NCBI GenBank assembly: GCA_021432635.1
Contig: MU270024.1
Span: 186,001-250,000, forward strand
Length of the DNA stretch: 64,000 nucleotides
Source of the DNA: Thozetella sp. PMI_491
Taxonomy: Eukaryota > Ascomycota > Sordariomycetes > Chaetosphaeriales > Chaetosphaeriaceae
Direction of reading: 5' to 3'
Shown: in pieces, positions 11,820 through 22,832 of the stretch
How positions within the stretch are numbered: position 1 is the first letter of the stretch
How the letters are laid out: every line of letters starts with the position of its first letter
Translations under genes and position numbers: made by a program
Notes under the pieces: generated by a model
The model's database searches: none
What the model was told of the DNA's origin: nothing
The model's input: only the letters and a program-made list of their open reading frames with translations

Positions 11820-12131
11820 TCACCAGTATCCAAAGATGAAATACTTCTTCACATGGCCAAGTCTACCCAAATTTGTCTGCTCCTCCTCGAACTGCTCTTC
11901 GGTCCAGCCCGAGATCTTACGCCTACGCCTCCGGTTCTCAAGCATGTACAAAGCCCGTGAGAGCAGAAAGCCAACGGTGCCGAAAACGACAATACCAAGC
12001 GTAATAGACGCTGAGATGCCGTACGATGGCCCGTATTTAGCTGAGTAGACTTGGCGCGGAACCTCCCGTCCAGATGCTATTGTTGGACTGGCGGCCGCAT
12101 GGCCGGCCACACTCCCAAAGTGACCAGTCAA
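11820..12131 (-). pseudogene. C-terminal fragment of an MFS-type transporter
   Basis: An open frame of about 100 codons ends with one membrane helix (ITLGIVVFGTVGFLLSRALY), a basic patch ENRRRRRK and an acidic tail ending YFIFGYW. This pattern (last helix, then ENRRR, WTEEQFEEE and an aromatic end) is typical of the cytoplasmic tail of allantoate/nicotinate-type (DAL5-like) major facilitator transporters. The other eleven helices are not found upstream, so this is a truncated relic. It sits at the edge of the terpenoid locus and could be what is left of its exporter (inference). The family call rests on a short segment. Confidence 0.5.
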
Positions 12132-13030
12132 TTGTGCTATGAGGTTTCGTAATCACAATCTGTCAAGCAGCTAGTACAGAGACGCCTGAGAATGTGCCCT
12201 AGTCAGTCTAAAAACAGAGCGAGGCTTTAAGCATTTGTTGCTTTGCTAGTCAAATGATTTATTTGTGGTCACATGAATGGGGTTACCTCCCAACTTCGTC
12301 ATCCTGGTCTGCCGTCTAGATGCCCCTAGGTTATATGATGCTACAAACACCAACCACGTCTCGTTGCTCATACAACGCTACTCATGCGCATCATATGGTG
12401 TCGCCAGCGGCGGTGACGGCTCCAAGAGTGTCAACCTCCTCGCAAAGGAACTAGCAGATGGAAAATACCATCAAGTTGAGGTAGTTGGAAGCAAAGAGCT
12501 GGAGATTGAGGTGGGAAATGACCTCAAAATTGTACTGCTGGTGGCGATGACGATGGATCTCCATCGTTGAAGTTATTAGTGCGGAAAAGAGCGGCCCGCA
12601 CCTGCCCCACCTGGCTGCTTCGTGAATGTCGATGTTTCAATGTCCAATGCGGCGAAGTGCGGTCCATTCTCGCTGCACAACTCTTCCTGCCGCCTTTAGA
12701 CCAAGCTGAGTTTCATAATTCTTGTGCAAGTAGCAGAGAAGAAGCCAGCCGGGACCAACGCGCTAAAAGGGTTTCTACTAAAAAGTTTCCCTGTTTGCCC
12801 GTCGGCCGCCTAAAAAGTTCCCTCGCTTACGTAGTGGATACTTCTCATTCCTTAGCAACATTTCTTCGGTACTGAGTGGCTCGGGGCCGTCTTCTCCGGC
12901 GATGCGGGATTCCGTCCCAGCTATAAAGACGCAACAATGAACCACTTGAAGGTCGTTGATACTGGCAACTAGTAACAACATTGACTTTCTCCCGTATTAC
13001 CCAATTTTCCCTCAGTTCCTAACGCCGAAA
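12132..13030. other. Stretch with one unrecognised open frame
   Basis: A 97-codon frame on the plus strand at 12277-12570 contains GGDGSKSVNLLAKELADGKY and has protein-like composition, but I do not recognise it. No other gene is supported. Confidence 0.3.
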
Positions 13031-13781
13031 ATGGGCGCACTTAACGGCTTCCCAACGGTCCAGCCCGCCATCAAAATCAAGGTAATCCGGGGGGCGAGTC
13101 CTCAATTCCAGTTTCTGGGCTATTAACCTCCTGTCAAATATCAGATCAAAGCGGGGGTTCCGTTTCCCTGTGGCGATATCCACACGGGGTCGACTCTTCT
13201 CGGCGTCGTAAGCATCCCTACTCCCCTCCCCTCTTACAGTTTTCTGTATGAATAAGAGCTTCTAAGGGAAGAAGAAAAAGGAAGAGTGCTAAACGGGCAT
13301 TTCCTACAGCCATTCGTCGAGGGTACCCTCCAGTCGATTGAGGGCTTCGAGCCAAAGCTTGACTTTAAGCTATGTGGCGGCCACGACTGGTTCCGGGTCG
13401 ATGCAGACAAGGCACACGGCCGCGCGACTATAAGTGCTATAGCGACCGACGATGAGGGCCGCGCCCTCCGCACTATTGCCGATAGCATCCTGGAACTCAA
13501 CGAGCAAACCACGCCGTTGATTTTCGGCCTTCCGGGTGCAAAGGATTTTCCATTCGGCTTCGCAAGTGAGTGGCTACCGTTGCTGCTTCAGGGTTGAAAT
13601 GCGCTAGGCTAACAACTGCGGCGGGCAAGTCGAGACCATGAGGTTCGAGTGCGGTCATGAGCCGTACAAGGCACTGGAGCATATGCTATTTGCCGGCAGC
13701 ATGCGTTTCCTTAGGGAAAATGGTGATCTTTGGGTTGACATTCGCTTATCACGAATTCATCCAGGATCTGGATGTGAGTAA
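13031..13781 (+). CDS. DUF3237-like protein
   Basis: The fragments read like the DUF3237 family: a small beta-barrel protein of about 150-170 residues with no settled function. The first exon encodes MGALNGFPTVQPAIKIK and ends at a GTAATC donor. The next in-frame segment (IKAGVPFPCGD) follows a CAG acceptor near 13143. The core exon runs from about 13260 to 13569 (LNGHFLQPFVEGTL, GGHDWFRVDADKAHGRA). A last exon from about 13636 ends at 13781 (ETMRFECGHEPY, then AGSMRF and LWVDIRLSRI). A GTGAGTGG donor and a GGCTAAC branch site support the last intron. The intron around 13200-13270 could not be placed cleanly in frame, so an extra break is possible. Confidence 0.55.
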
Positions 13782-14279
13782 AGAGTTGGGAGATCTGTGA
13801 ACCAGGACATGGAGGCTAGTCGAGTCGCTACAATTCGCATACAATTTTTATTGCCATGACATCTAAATTTTCCGAAACCTGGAAATGAGCCCCCGTTAAA
13901 TACTTTTTTTAGCGGGACATATATATTTATTCAAGTCTACTGTACGTACAGAGTACGCTCAACGTGATACCGCAGCAGGCAGCACAGCTCCAAGCCGTCC
14001 TTGCAGGGAGCTTAGGATCCGGTACTCGAGCGACCATCGGCTAGAAAGTAGGAGCTAAAAAAGTTAGAAGGAGAAATATATTTAAACAGTGCAGTAAATC
14101 TTAGTGCCCATCGCCAGACAATTTTCTTACCACAGACGACCATCGTCCATACTACGTCTTGCTTGGCAGAGAGATATTCCGGCTTCTCTCGCAGATGCCG
14201 CTTTCCTGGCGTTCTCTACCCGTTAGCCTTTTTCTCCCTCCAATATCTCCTCACCCTCCTTTTGTATTTTCCCGGTACG
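13782..14279. other. Intergenic, no supported gene
   Basis: AT-rich stretch with a poly-T run near 13905. Nothing coding was recognised. Confidence 0.35.
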
Positions 14280-14588
14280 GGGCTACTCGCTACTCATGGC
14301 GGTGTAGTATCCTGCGAGCTTGAGATGCTTGGCCACATTAGGCGTGAACTTGTTGATCCTGTCTTCTTAGGTCGTGACCCCATCGACATGGTTATGCGTT
14401 CCGGTGATGATGGGTGCTCTACTAGGGGTGCAGATGGAGCTGGTGACGCTACAGTGAATAAAGAACATTCCCTATGTACCAGCCGGTCCAGATTCGGGGT
14501 GCGATTGATGTCCCCCCAAAACAGCCAATTGCCTTAGCAGCGTGGTCATCTGCCATGAGGAGAAGAATGTTAGGGCGTTGGTCCGCGA
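14280..14588 (-). pseudogene. Sulfatase N-terminal remnant
   Basis: On the minus strand, pieces of an alkaline-phosphatase-fold sulfatase are readable in three frames. They are RPNILLLMADDHAAKAIGC (metal-binding DD near the N-terminus), NRTPNLDRLV, and ICTPSRAPIITGTHNHVDGV, which holds the C-x-P-S-R signature whose Cys becomes formylglycine. The first frame change falls at a run of G residues near 14513-14518. At least one stop follows the HNH segment (in VTT-stop-EDR). Only the first quarter of a sulfatase of about 500-600 residues is present. It is a dead host gene fragment. Confidence 0.65.
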
Positions 14589-14934
14589 CACAGAGAGTGA
14601 CGTTATAGCTGTGTATTTTTATGACTTTGAGTGACAAAGGTCTATGGGGTCGTCGCCATCCAGCGAGTTGAGCCCCAAAGGAGTGTGCGAGGACTCTTTA
14701 TTCTAAATGCCAGGGGAAGATCGATGCAGCGGTAGAATTTTAATGCTCTATAAAGGCAAAGACAGCGATATCTGGCTGGAAAGTTCAATCTAAGTGCCTT
14801 CACTCATGAACCGGGCTATAAGTCCCCCTGCCAGGGCAAGAAAAGTCGTCCAATCGTCCAATCGTCCAATCTCAACACATCTCCCGCCGTGCTAAACGCA
14901 TATTAAACCTGAAAGTTTATTACTCGAATATCCT
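14589..14934. other. Intergenic with a short 8-bp tandem repeat
   Basis: Three to four copies of the 8-mer CGTCCAAT lie near 14847-14870. No gene is supported. Confidence 0.4.
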
Positions 14935-16376
14935 TCAGCTAAGTGTAATTTGTTCGCCGTGGCATCTCTTACCACGCGATTCCAATGCTACGTCAATCTT
15001 GTTTAATTCTTCCTCACCTTCTCCGTTAGCTTCAATAACTGTCTCGATATGTCTGTCCTGAACATTAGGTTCTAATCCATCTGCTGTGCGAGATGGATCC
15101 TGGATCTGGTCGATTGTAACGCCCTCGAGTCGGTCGACCAAAGTGTCTCCTCCAGTATCCGTGGTAATATTCCCGCCGGTCTGAGAGATGGTAGTCCTCT
15201 TTATGATATGGAGCGGTCGAGCGTTCCGACTAAAAACATAATTTTGATTTTCCCCATTTGGATCGCTCGTCGATTCGTGCCTATCGGAGATGATCCAATG
15301 TAGCACGAACGTCGTGAAGAGAACTATTGATACAGTTAACTTTCATCCTTTAGGCTTATGGCACTAAGCAGGACACATATAGATTTACTGACCATCAAGA
15401 GTGCATAAATCGAGACATAACCACGCCTGCTCTCCGTTTAACCCCCAAAGAAGGCTTGCGTTTAAGATAGTTGAGGTAAGAGTGACAATTACGCCGATGA
15501 GCGTGCGTATAGCCATTCTCCTTAGCCTCGCATTATGTTCGAATGACTGAAGATCTTCGAGCTATAAGCTTCAAAACAATAATTGTTTCAGAATAGGTCA
15601 TACTTACTTCGAATAGAAACCAAAAACACTGCAGTGAGATAGGTATTGACCATAATATCAGAAATAATCAGAGGAATAAGCCCCTCTTTACTATTGCCGA
15701 TATAACATCTTGCATCTCTAATGTCACTGAAAAGAGCGAGAATTTCTCCCAAACCCATGCCACAATATGGTACTATCCCCGTTAGATAAGGTAGTTTTAA
15801 CATAAGTGTGGTAGAGCAGGGGTGAGGAGCATACATATCATACCAACGCTGTGAACTAAATACCACCGATCTTTCAGTCGATTCGTGCTTCGACCACGCA
15901 CAATATACTGAAGAGCGATATTATTAGTTTTCGGTATCCGTATAAATATTACAGTAGACAGTACATACAGCTCTTTCAATCAGGAAATAATAAACCAGGA
16001 CTTTAGTCAATAAATAGAAAGTGACACCTGAGATTACCGTAAGCGAAGCTGAACGACAGGCTGCACAATCAATACGTCCCTTCAACGTACAAATTATAAT
16101 AGCACTTCGACATACTACTGGCGAATTATTAATGCCAGCATTCTGTATCACAATTTGTGCCATTATAAACAAGCTGGAGTCGATGTATATCGCAAGAATC
16201 AACCAAGATGAGACAGGGAGCTGCCTCCAGGTATGGACGCAGCATACACGTTGTGTTCCGAAGATCGTCAGGCAGACGATGGATATTAGTCCCAGGAGTA
16301 TAGAAGGTATTGAGATTGCCCTGGGAACGGAAGGGTCTTCATCCCGTCGCATGACATCTTTCCAAATCGCGGGCAT
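14935..16376 (-). CDS. Fungal multi-pass integral membrane protein of unknown function
   Basis: Five exons fit exactly: 16376-15969, 15907-15844, 15772-15608, 15554-15393 and 15323-14935, giving 395 residues. Exon 1 holds several membrane helices (SIPSILLGLISIVCLTIFG, WLILAIYIDSSLFIMAQIV and a helix ending YFLIERA). Later exons add YIVRGRSTNRLKDRWYLVHS, a conserved RCYIG motif, the helix IPLIISDIMVNTYLTAVFL, then RRMAIRTLIGVIVTLTS and LDVLFTTFVLHWIIS. About seven helices are expected, then a polar acidic C-terminal tail of about 100 residues. The motif order matches a widespread family of fungal integral membrane proteins without assigned function, possibly receptor-like. Introns keep phase throughout, so the gene looks intact. 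Confidence 0.7.
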
Positions 16377-18372
16377 AGCGATAACCGAGGTGACGAGTCC
16401 TCTGGGCTAGGTAAGTGGGTAAATATTGAGATAGGGATAGCTACGCTGTAGAAGTCGATCAAGGATAGGACGAATAACTTTTGGTATGTTAATGATAGAG
16501 GAGGTCGGAATATATAGTGACTTTTAGCGCGAGAATGCTAAACAGCAACGGAAGGATGTCAATCCGAGATGCATATTCGCGACATACGTGCAGACCCCGT
16601 CGGGATATATTGCCCTCAACAGGTTGGGATTTGAAACACAATCTCAGAGTGTAAGAGCTAGTTTTGAGATGTGAGACACGTCTAGGCCTGCACAGCTTGA
16701 CGGGCAACGCCTCCCCCGCGAACCTCCATCTTGTTGATGCATCGACATCTGTCCGCCGCATTTCTTCAGCTGTACCTGGCTGAATTATATAGTAAATACT
16801 ATTATACCCACTTCCTTTGCATCTTATCATCTAGAGGCACGGGCCTACTGTCTACATCCGCGCCTTGTGGATATAACGTCGTGTTCGCGGTTGTTTCTTG
16901 AGACGTATTGCACCAGAATCCTGAGGAGCAATACTATGCTGACTTAAGCGCGTCCCTCCCCGTAACTTCTGCAATTAATTGATATTAAATCTGGAATATT
17001 CTAAATAACTACATCTGTCGGGAAAGAGCGGAATAGCTGTTGCGCTCATTCCGAGCGAACTTGCCACTCTCAGCTAGACTCTCTAGTGCAGGGATTTGGC
17101 GCACCCGAGCGCTAGGCTGACCAGCATCTGAGTTAGAATTTCCATTTTCTCGGGTGAGACACCTGCACGCCTTCCATATGTTAGGCGCCACTTTGCCAAC
17201 TTTCGGCAAGACATTAAATCGCCTTCGACGATCGCTAATCGACTGACATCAATGCACATTTCCAGCCTTGCCAGGAAAATGCGCTAAAGCATGACCAATT
17301 ATATCGATAGAGACCTCTTGAGGGTCTGGAGTGCCTCGGGGGTTGAGCTATATGCTCTGGGCCGTGAAAGCTCCAGCAAATATATTAATGCATATTTGAG
17401 CAGCGCCCAATCCTAAATTTGAGAAGTTCGAGAGCGCGCTAACTCAGAATAGACGACCGAATATTTATTGCTACCAGTTAGACACCGAGAAAGTCTAAAA
17501 CAGTTCACTACCCTAAGTGCGTTTAGACGTATCAGTTGCCTGGCTTTTCGCGTCGGTTGACCTTCAATTTGAGACTACATGAGACACTCATAGCGTTTGG
17601 AGAGACAATAAAGGGAACTCTAGCTGTTACTCTTTGCTTCTTTGCTCGTGATAGAAACTTCTACTAGCTGTGTAATTTGTTTCGGTAATCTGCGCGTTGC
17701 CAGCCCCCTCCGCAAGCGTAACGTCATCTAGCCATTCGATAACAAACGGCCGCATTGTTGTGACCACTATCCTGAAACTATCGCGTAGCAAAGTATCTGT
17801 CACATTAAAACGTATACCCAGTAGCTCTCATGAAGATTGAGGTTGAAGATTTGCTTGCTTCCCCAATATACTACGGAAGCTCGTACTTATTAAATACGCG
17901 CTTCTCACGCTCGTTTGGCCGCTCATTCAACGTACAGGGGTGCGCGCGTGACCATCACGGATTGCTCGCTACGTAAGACTCCTTATTCCTAAATTCGGCA
18001 GCTTGCCGAGCCAGTTGACGAGCTTTCCCGCTTCCAGCTGGCATAGCTGGCGCTCAGCTGGGAGATTTACCCCTCCTTCTTTTGTGACAGTATCAAAGTG
18101 GTTCGGTGCATATATCATTGTTATAGTTGACGAGATGATATCTTTCGGCATTCTAAATTTCAACTCTGGTTCTAACCAGAGGAAAGCTGCGGTGGGCCGA
18201 GTCAAGAGGCTCCTGAGCACACAAAGTAGTAAATGCTGTCCCCTATGCCTAGCATTTCGACCTAGCTCCCTAAAGCGAGACACCGAGTACCGGGGACAGA
18301 TATATCGCAAACATAGACTCGTGTCCTCCGCCGTGAAAGCGAATTTCTGAAATGCACTTAGAGGGGATGGAA
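16377..18372. other. 2-kb gene-poor stretch
   Basis: Only short open frames without motifs. Composition is moderately AT-rich and reads as old, decayed intergenic sequence. Nothing is supported. Confidence 0.4.
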
Positions 18373-20742
18373 CTATATTACAGACGAACTTGATGCGGCC
18401 AATTGTTCTACACAAATCTCGGCCTTGGACCCGTACCTCTCTGTCCATGCGTTTGTCTTGTTAAGCAACCCTGGGCGTATATGTTCGGGACACACAAGGT
18501 CTTCCATCGCACTTGACAGAATTCGAATGTCATTTCTGATGAAGGGTTTCATTTCGTCCCTCTCCTTGCGAGCCAACATCATCAGGCAGGTCTCGATCGC
18601 TGCTGTTATCGGCCACACTAGAGATCGATCATGCTGCCTAAATATTTCTTGTTGCCGCCCCGTAAGCCGTCGGCTGAGCTGCACTGCCTTGGCAATGTCT
18701 GCCGCCGCTAAAGTGCACCTGGAAGCGGCTTCAACCGCTAGAACACCTGGGAGCTTGTCTTCCCGTATCCTGGCAAGCGCTGTCTCGTGCAAGCTGATCT
18801 CGATAGCCCCTAGATTCATGCGCATGGACAGAGAACGAGGATCCATTGCGCTATCGCCATCTGCGTCTACGTGCCGCCGAAGACAGTTGTTCCGGCAATG
18901 CGCAATGGCTTTGTCGATTGCATAGTGGTTCTCCCAAAACGTGTTTGGCAGGAACAAATTAGGATCGCCAAGCTGAGAGGAAATGTGCTCGATGTACCGC
19001 CGGTAGAGGCAGACCATTACAGATGTGGCGGCGAAGCCAGAGAGGGTCACATCGACAGATGAGTCCGAGTCATATATCTGCTGCATAGATGGCATTTTCA
19101 TGGTTGAGTAAGTGTTGGGACTTTCGTCTGGGTAGTCACTCGGCGAAGGCAGAGGGATGTGCGTCTGGGCCATGTTCCAGGTTAGAGTGCTCGATTTCAC
19201 GGAGAGGGACGCACATGCGAACACATACAGGCTTTTCGAAACCCAACTCTTCGTTCGATTGTGTGGTTGAGAAAGCATCAAATATGTAAAGGACCCAAAA
19301 TGTACGGCGTCGCTCTTCTGCTTCGGCCGGGCTTGAGGGTGGCGGGAGACGCAGCCGAGGGCCCCATCGAGCCCCTTGTGAGCTGGAACCGGCATCCGAA
19401 TAGCCAAGGCCCATCAGCTTGACCAGCCTGATAGCACGCCCGAGAGTCAACCATGCTCGAGCAAAGTTGGGCTGTTTGAATTCGTACAGTGTTAGCAAGG
19501 TGAGAGCTTGTAAGGTGTAGATGTTGGCTAGCGATTCGCCCGTTTCTTGTCTTTCGCACAAGTCCAGAAAGGTGCGGCATTGGTCGTGGTATTTATTAAC
19601 GTGGAACCGGAGCGCGGGTATCGAGAAGGAGCTTAGTGCCGCCATAGCAGACGAAAGGGCTCGCACCTCAATGGATGGCGACGGTTGGGATATTTCGATG
19701 TCGAAGCGTCTTCGACTGATCATTGGCATTAGGGGGTGGAATACGTCGAAATATCTGTCGTGTCTGGGCGCATCGGTAAGCGCATCGGTAAAAGATATAA
19801 TCTAATACGTCCCGAGCACGAGTAACCTACAATTTATTAAGAATACCATGTGATACTACTGGCGTGTGAGGACTTGATATGGTAGGAAGCAGTTGCAGAA
19901 GCATAGGATCGAAGTGGGCGGGCTGATCTGCCTCCAGCGGAGGTGGCGACATGTCGAGTACGGGTCCAAAGGAGTTCCCGGCGTCAAAGGGGCCGAGATT
20001 CAAGTCAAAATCATTGCTTCCATCGACACCAAACCTACAGACTCGTTACTAGGATCAATGGGAAATATAGGTACGCATTATCCCTTACCAGTCGCGGATC
20101 GTTGAGGTTGGCTGGATACTGGTTATGGCCAGACCGATATCTGGAACATCTAGCGACGGCGGCAGGAATGAACCTGTACACGATGAGGCTTGATCTACCG
20201 AGATTGATGCTGGTAGGGTCTTGTTAGATGACTCCAGTGTGTCTTGAAGTGTGTTCTGTGCCACCGAATGTAGCGCAAGCTGGGCCTCTGCTTGCTCTGT
20301 ATACATTGCTTAGCACTAGAGCCCTAAAATGCCAGAACGGCTACTAGGACCTACGAAGACGGCTATTCATTGCGACTAGACGTTGTGATAGATCCTCCTT
20401 TGAGACGGTTGTTTTGGAACGACGTAAGTAGCAGCATGAAGTGCCCATCTTTGTGCACCTCCCACATCTTGGATGCTTCTTGTCGCAGCGCACCTTGCGA
20501 CTCCGACATGCTCTATCATAAGGTAATTAGCGGATCTTGTGGCAACTAAGCAGATAAGGAATATGCCGAGATGCAGAAGCCGGCGGGCAGGGGCGTGGAA
20601 AGGGATCAACATACTCGCATGCCAAGCGCTTCAGAGTTGGGTGGGACCTGCTGAGGTCTTCGAAAGCTCCAGTTATACGATTGCCACCGACAATATTGGA
20701 TTCGGAAGAGCTCGAGGTCTCTCTTGTAGCCGATTCTGCCAT
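18373..20742 (-). CDS. Zn2Cys6 transcription factor
   Basis: This nuclear regulator starts at ATG 20740-20742. Exon 1 (20742-20615) ends inside the zinc cluster; exon 2 resumes at 20512. Joined by this phase-2 intron the cluster reads ACEACRSRKVRCDKKHP, then RCGRCTKMGTSC, with all six cysteines at family spacing. Later exons encode a Ser/Gln-rich segment and a Pro/Asp-rich segment (NDFDLNLGPFDAG, DMSPPPLEADQ), possibly activating. The PF04082 region starts at RYFDVFHPLMPM and includes AIRLVKLMGLGY and RRRTFWVLYIFDAF. The last exon ends at 18373. Introns I checked keep frame. Its target is unknown; the SDR gene at 21125 is upstream on the same strand. Confidence 0.85.
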
Positions 20743-21124
20743 CTTGAGCCACGCGCATTGGAGCTCCGGGCCCGGATACGAATGACAAAGAAAGAATTTA
20801 GCACGATGAGAATGAGGTCTTTATGTCAGCCGCTTCTTTGGGTAAGCGCTACGGCGGATCTCCGAGTTATTTTCTTAGGCTTGACCCAAAAGAATCCTCT
20901 ATGTGGGATAAGTACATATTTGGATGCTGACAGTTTCACGTCTGCGCCCCTGGACCGAATGCCTGTGCAAGCCAACTTGTGGGGCCAGGAGCAAACGTTC
21001 ATGGGTATCCCGGGCCTTGGTATAGCGACTAGACTATGGATGTGCCGCTTCGTTGTGTGGTGTGGCTAAGATTCACCAATGTTTCTTCGACAATTAACAT
21101 ACACATTGCTCTTTTGCCAACATC
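20743..21124. other. Intergenic between regulator and SDR gene
   Basis: No gene is supported. Probable promoter of the regulator ending at 18373 and 3' flank of the SDR gene. Confidence 0.4.
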
Positions 21125-22237
21125 CTAGGCCCCGTTCTTGAAGTCCTCTAGAATTTGCTGCGCCCCGGCAAACTCAAACTCCGCCATTGTTTCTTTCCAG
21201 AGCACATCCATGATGGTCTCTCCTTCTGGCGTATAGATAAGATGAGTAAATCTACAAGTCAAAGAAACCATGATTAGTATCACTGCTTTTGTATCACGGC
21301 GCAGGGATGACACTTACGGGCGAATCTCCCAGTCCATGACGAAACAACCATGTGACTCCTTGCCCTTGACGACAGCGGCATCGACGTAGGTCCACGCGCC
21401 GGCCTCCATGGTCCGACCAGTCAAAGTCTTCATGACCGAGAGCGCGAAAGCGAGGCCACCCTTGGCGGTTCGGTGGAGATCGGTCCCCTTGCAAAAGCCA
21501 GGGTCGACTAGGTTGACAATGACATCGTCAGGTCGTAGGTACTTGAGCAGTCGAACAAAGAACAACTGGCCCAGCAGCTTGGAGTCGGAATAGCGGGTCC
21601 CAGCATCGTAGGGTAGGATCTTCTCATCATCGTTGGCTGCCAACAGGGGCCGCATATCACGGCAGGGGAGTTTCTCCTCCAGAGCCACTCCGGAGTTGAC
21701 AATGGTGAGGCGTGACGGAGCGCCCTTTGGTGCCTTCTTCTTGAGAATTGGGAGCATCAGGATGGCCAACAAAAAAGTCGAGAGGTAATTAACCTGGAGG
21801 GTCTTCTCGTGGCCAGTGCTCGGGGTGATGTGGAAGCTGAGTTCCGTGATGCCTGCATTGAGGATCGCAACGTCGAGGCGGGTGAGGTCCGCATCGACCT
21901 TACGGCAGAAAGCCTGGATGGATGCGTATGATTCCATCTCAAGCTCCCAGACGTCAATCTTGGCTAATGGATACTGGGATTCGAAGCTCTTAGCGACAGC
22001 CCTTCCTTTCTCGACTGACCGCACAGCCATGATCAAGTGAGATAGTTTCAGAGACAGGAGGTGCTCGACACATCGGAGGCCAATACCGCTGGTGGCCCCA
22101 GTGAGGATCATCACCCGCCCGCTAAGATCCGTGCTGGGAGGGGCCTTCTGGATTTTTGTGCAGAACTGTGACTGAATGAAGGCCTTGCGGAAGTCCTTGT
22201 TCGACTCGTCGGCCAGCTCCATCGATTTTGAGCTCAT
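21125..22237 (-). CDS. Short-chain dehydrogenase/reductase (SDR)
   Basis: This NAD(P)-dependent oxidoreductase has a Rossmann fold. Two exons are present: exon 1 from ATG 22235-22237 to about 21316, and a short exon 2 (FTHLIYTPEG to DFKNGA) ending at 21125 after a GTAAGT..TGTAG intron. Motifs are the nucleotide-binding TGATSGIG near residue 45, LNAGI near 125, the catalytic serine in VNSGVALEE, and the YSDSK active-site Tyr/Lys pair. Total length is about 350 residues, long for a classical SDR, and similar to fungal retinol-dehydrogenase/WW-oxidoreductase-like SDRs. An upstream GTG extends the frame to 22291, but ATG 22237 is preferred. It is divergent from the regulator-type gene at 22833. 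Confidence 0.87.
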
Positions 22238-22832
22238 GGTGCGTGCCGTGATGTAAGAAGGGCAGGCTCTGCGGACAAGGAGGTGCTGCACAAAGTTCCC
22301 AAGGTACTAGTGTATTGTTAATCACGAGAATGCGGTGATGAATCGCGCTGTCTATATGCAGGTACTCTCTCTGGAGGACGGTCAACTCTCCTTTATATGC
22401 AGGGCCATCCTCTCCCGGACAAGATGAGAGCTGCGCAATCCGGAGATAGCCATCCACAATGTCCGCGTTTCTATCCACTGATCCTCTTTCCGCGGACTCC
22501 ATGGCTGGTCTTTGTCGCAAATTTCTAGGTACTTAATGGACCTGACCCCTCCCCTTCGACTTGTTAGCTGCTAATCACCAAATATCGGTCCTCTTTGTGA
22601 AGCCACGCCCCATAACAGACAGGTTTCGCCCTAGACCGGATCGGGATGGCAATTGGTCTTGGCATCGCCCAATTCGGCAGTTTTACACCGGGCGTCCGCG
22701 GCACCCGTCGCCACGTTCCACCACTAGAGCGTCTTAGATAGCTCAGAGCTACCCACCGCTAGCCAGCGACATTCCTTTTCAACAAACTTCTCCTTACGCC
22801 CTTCTCAACGTGCCCTGACAAGAGCCTCAATA
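22238..22832. promoter_or_regulatory. Divergent intergenic region (SDR and regulator-type gene)
   Basis: About 595 bp between divergent start codons. No coding sequence or recognised operator. Confidence 0.35.

Noticed and set aside
12277-12570. 97-codon frame with GGDGSKSVNLLAKEL
   Set aside because: Protein-like composition but no family recognised and no neighbouring exon found; mentioned only as an unassigned stretch.
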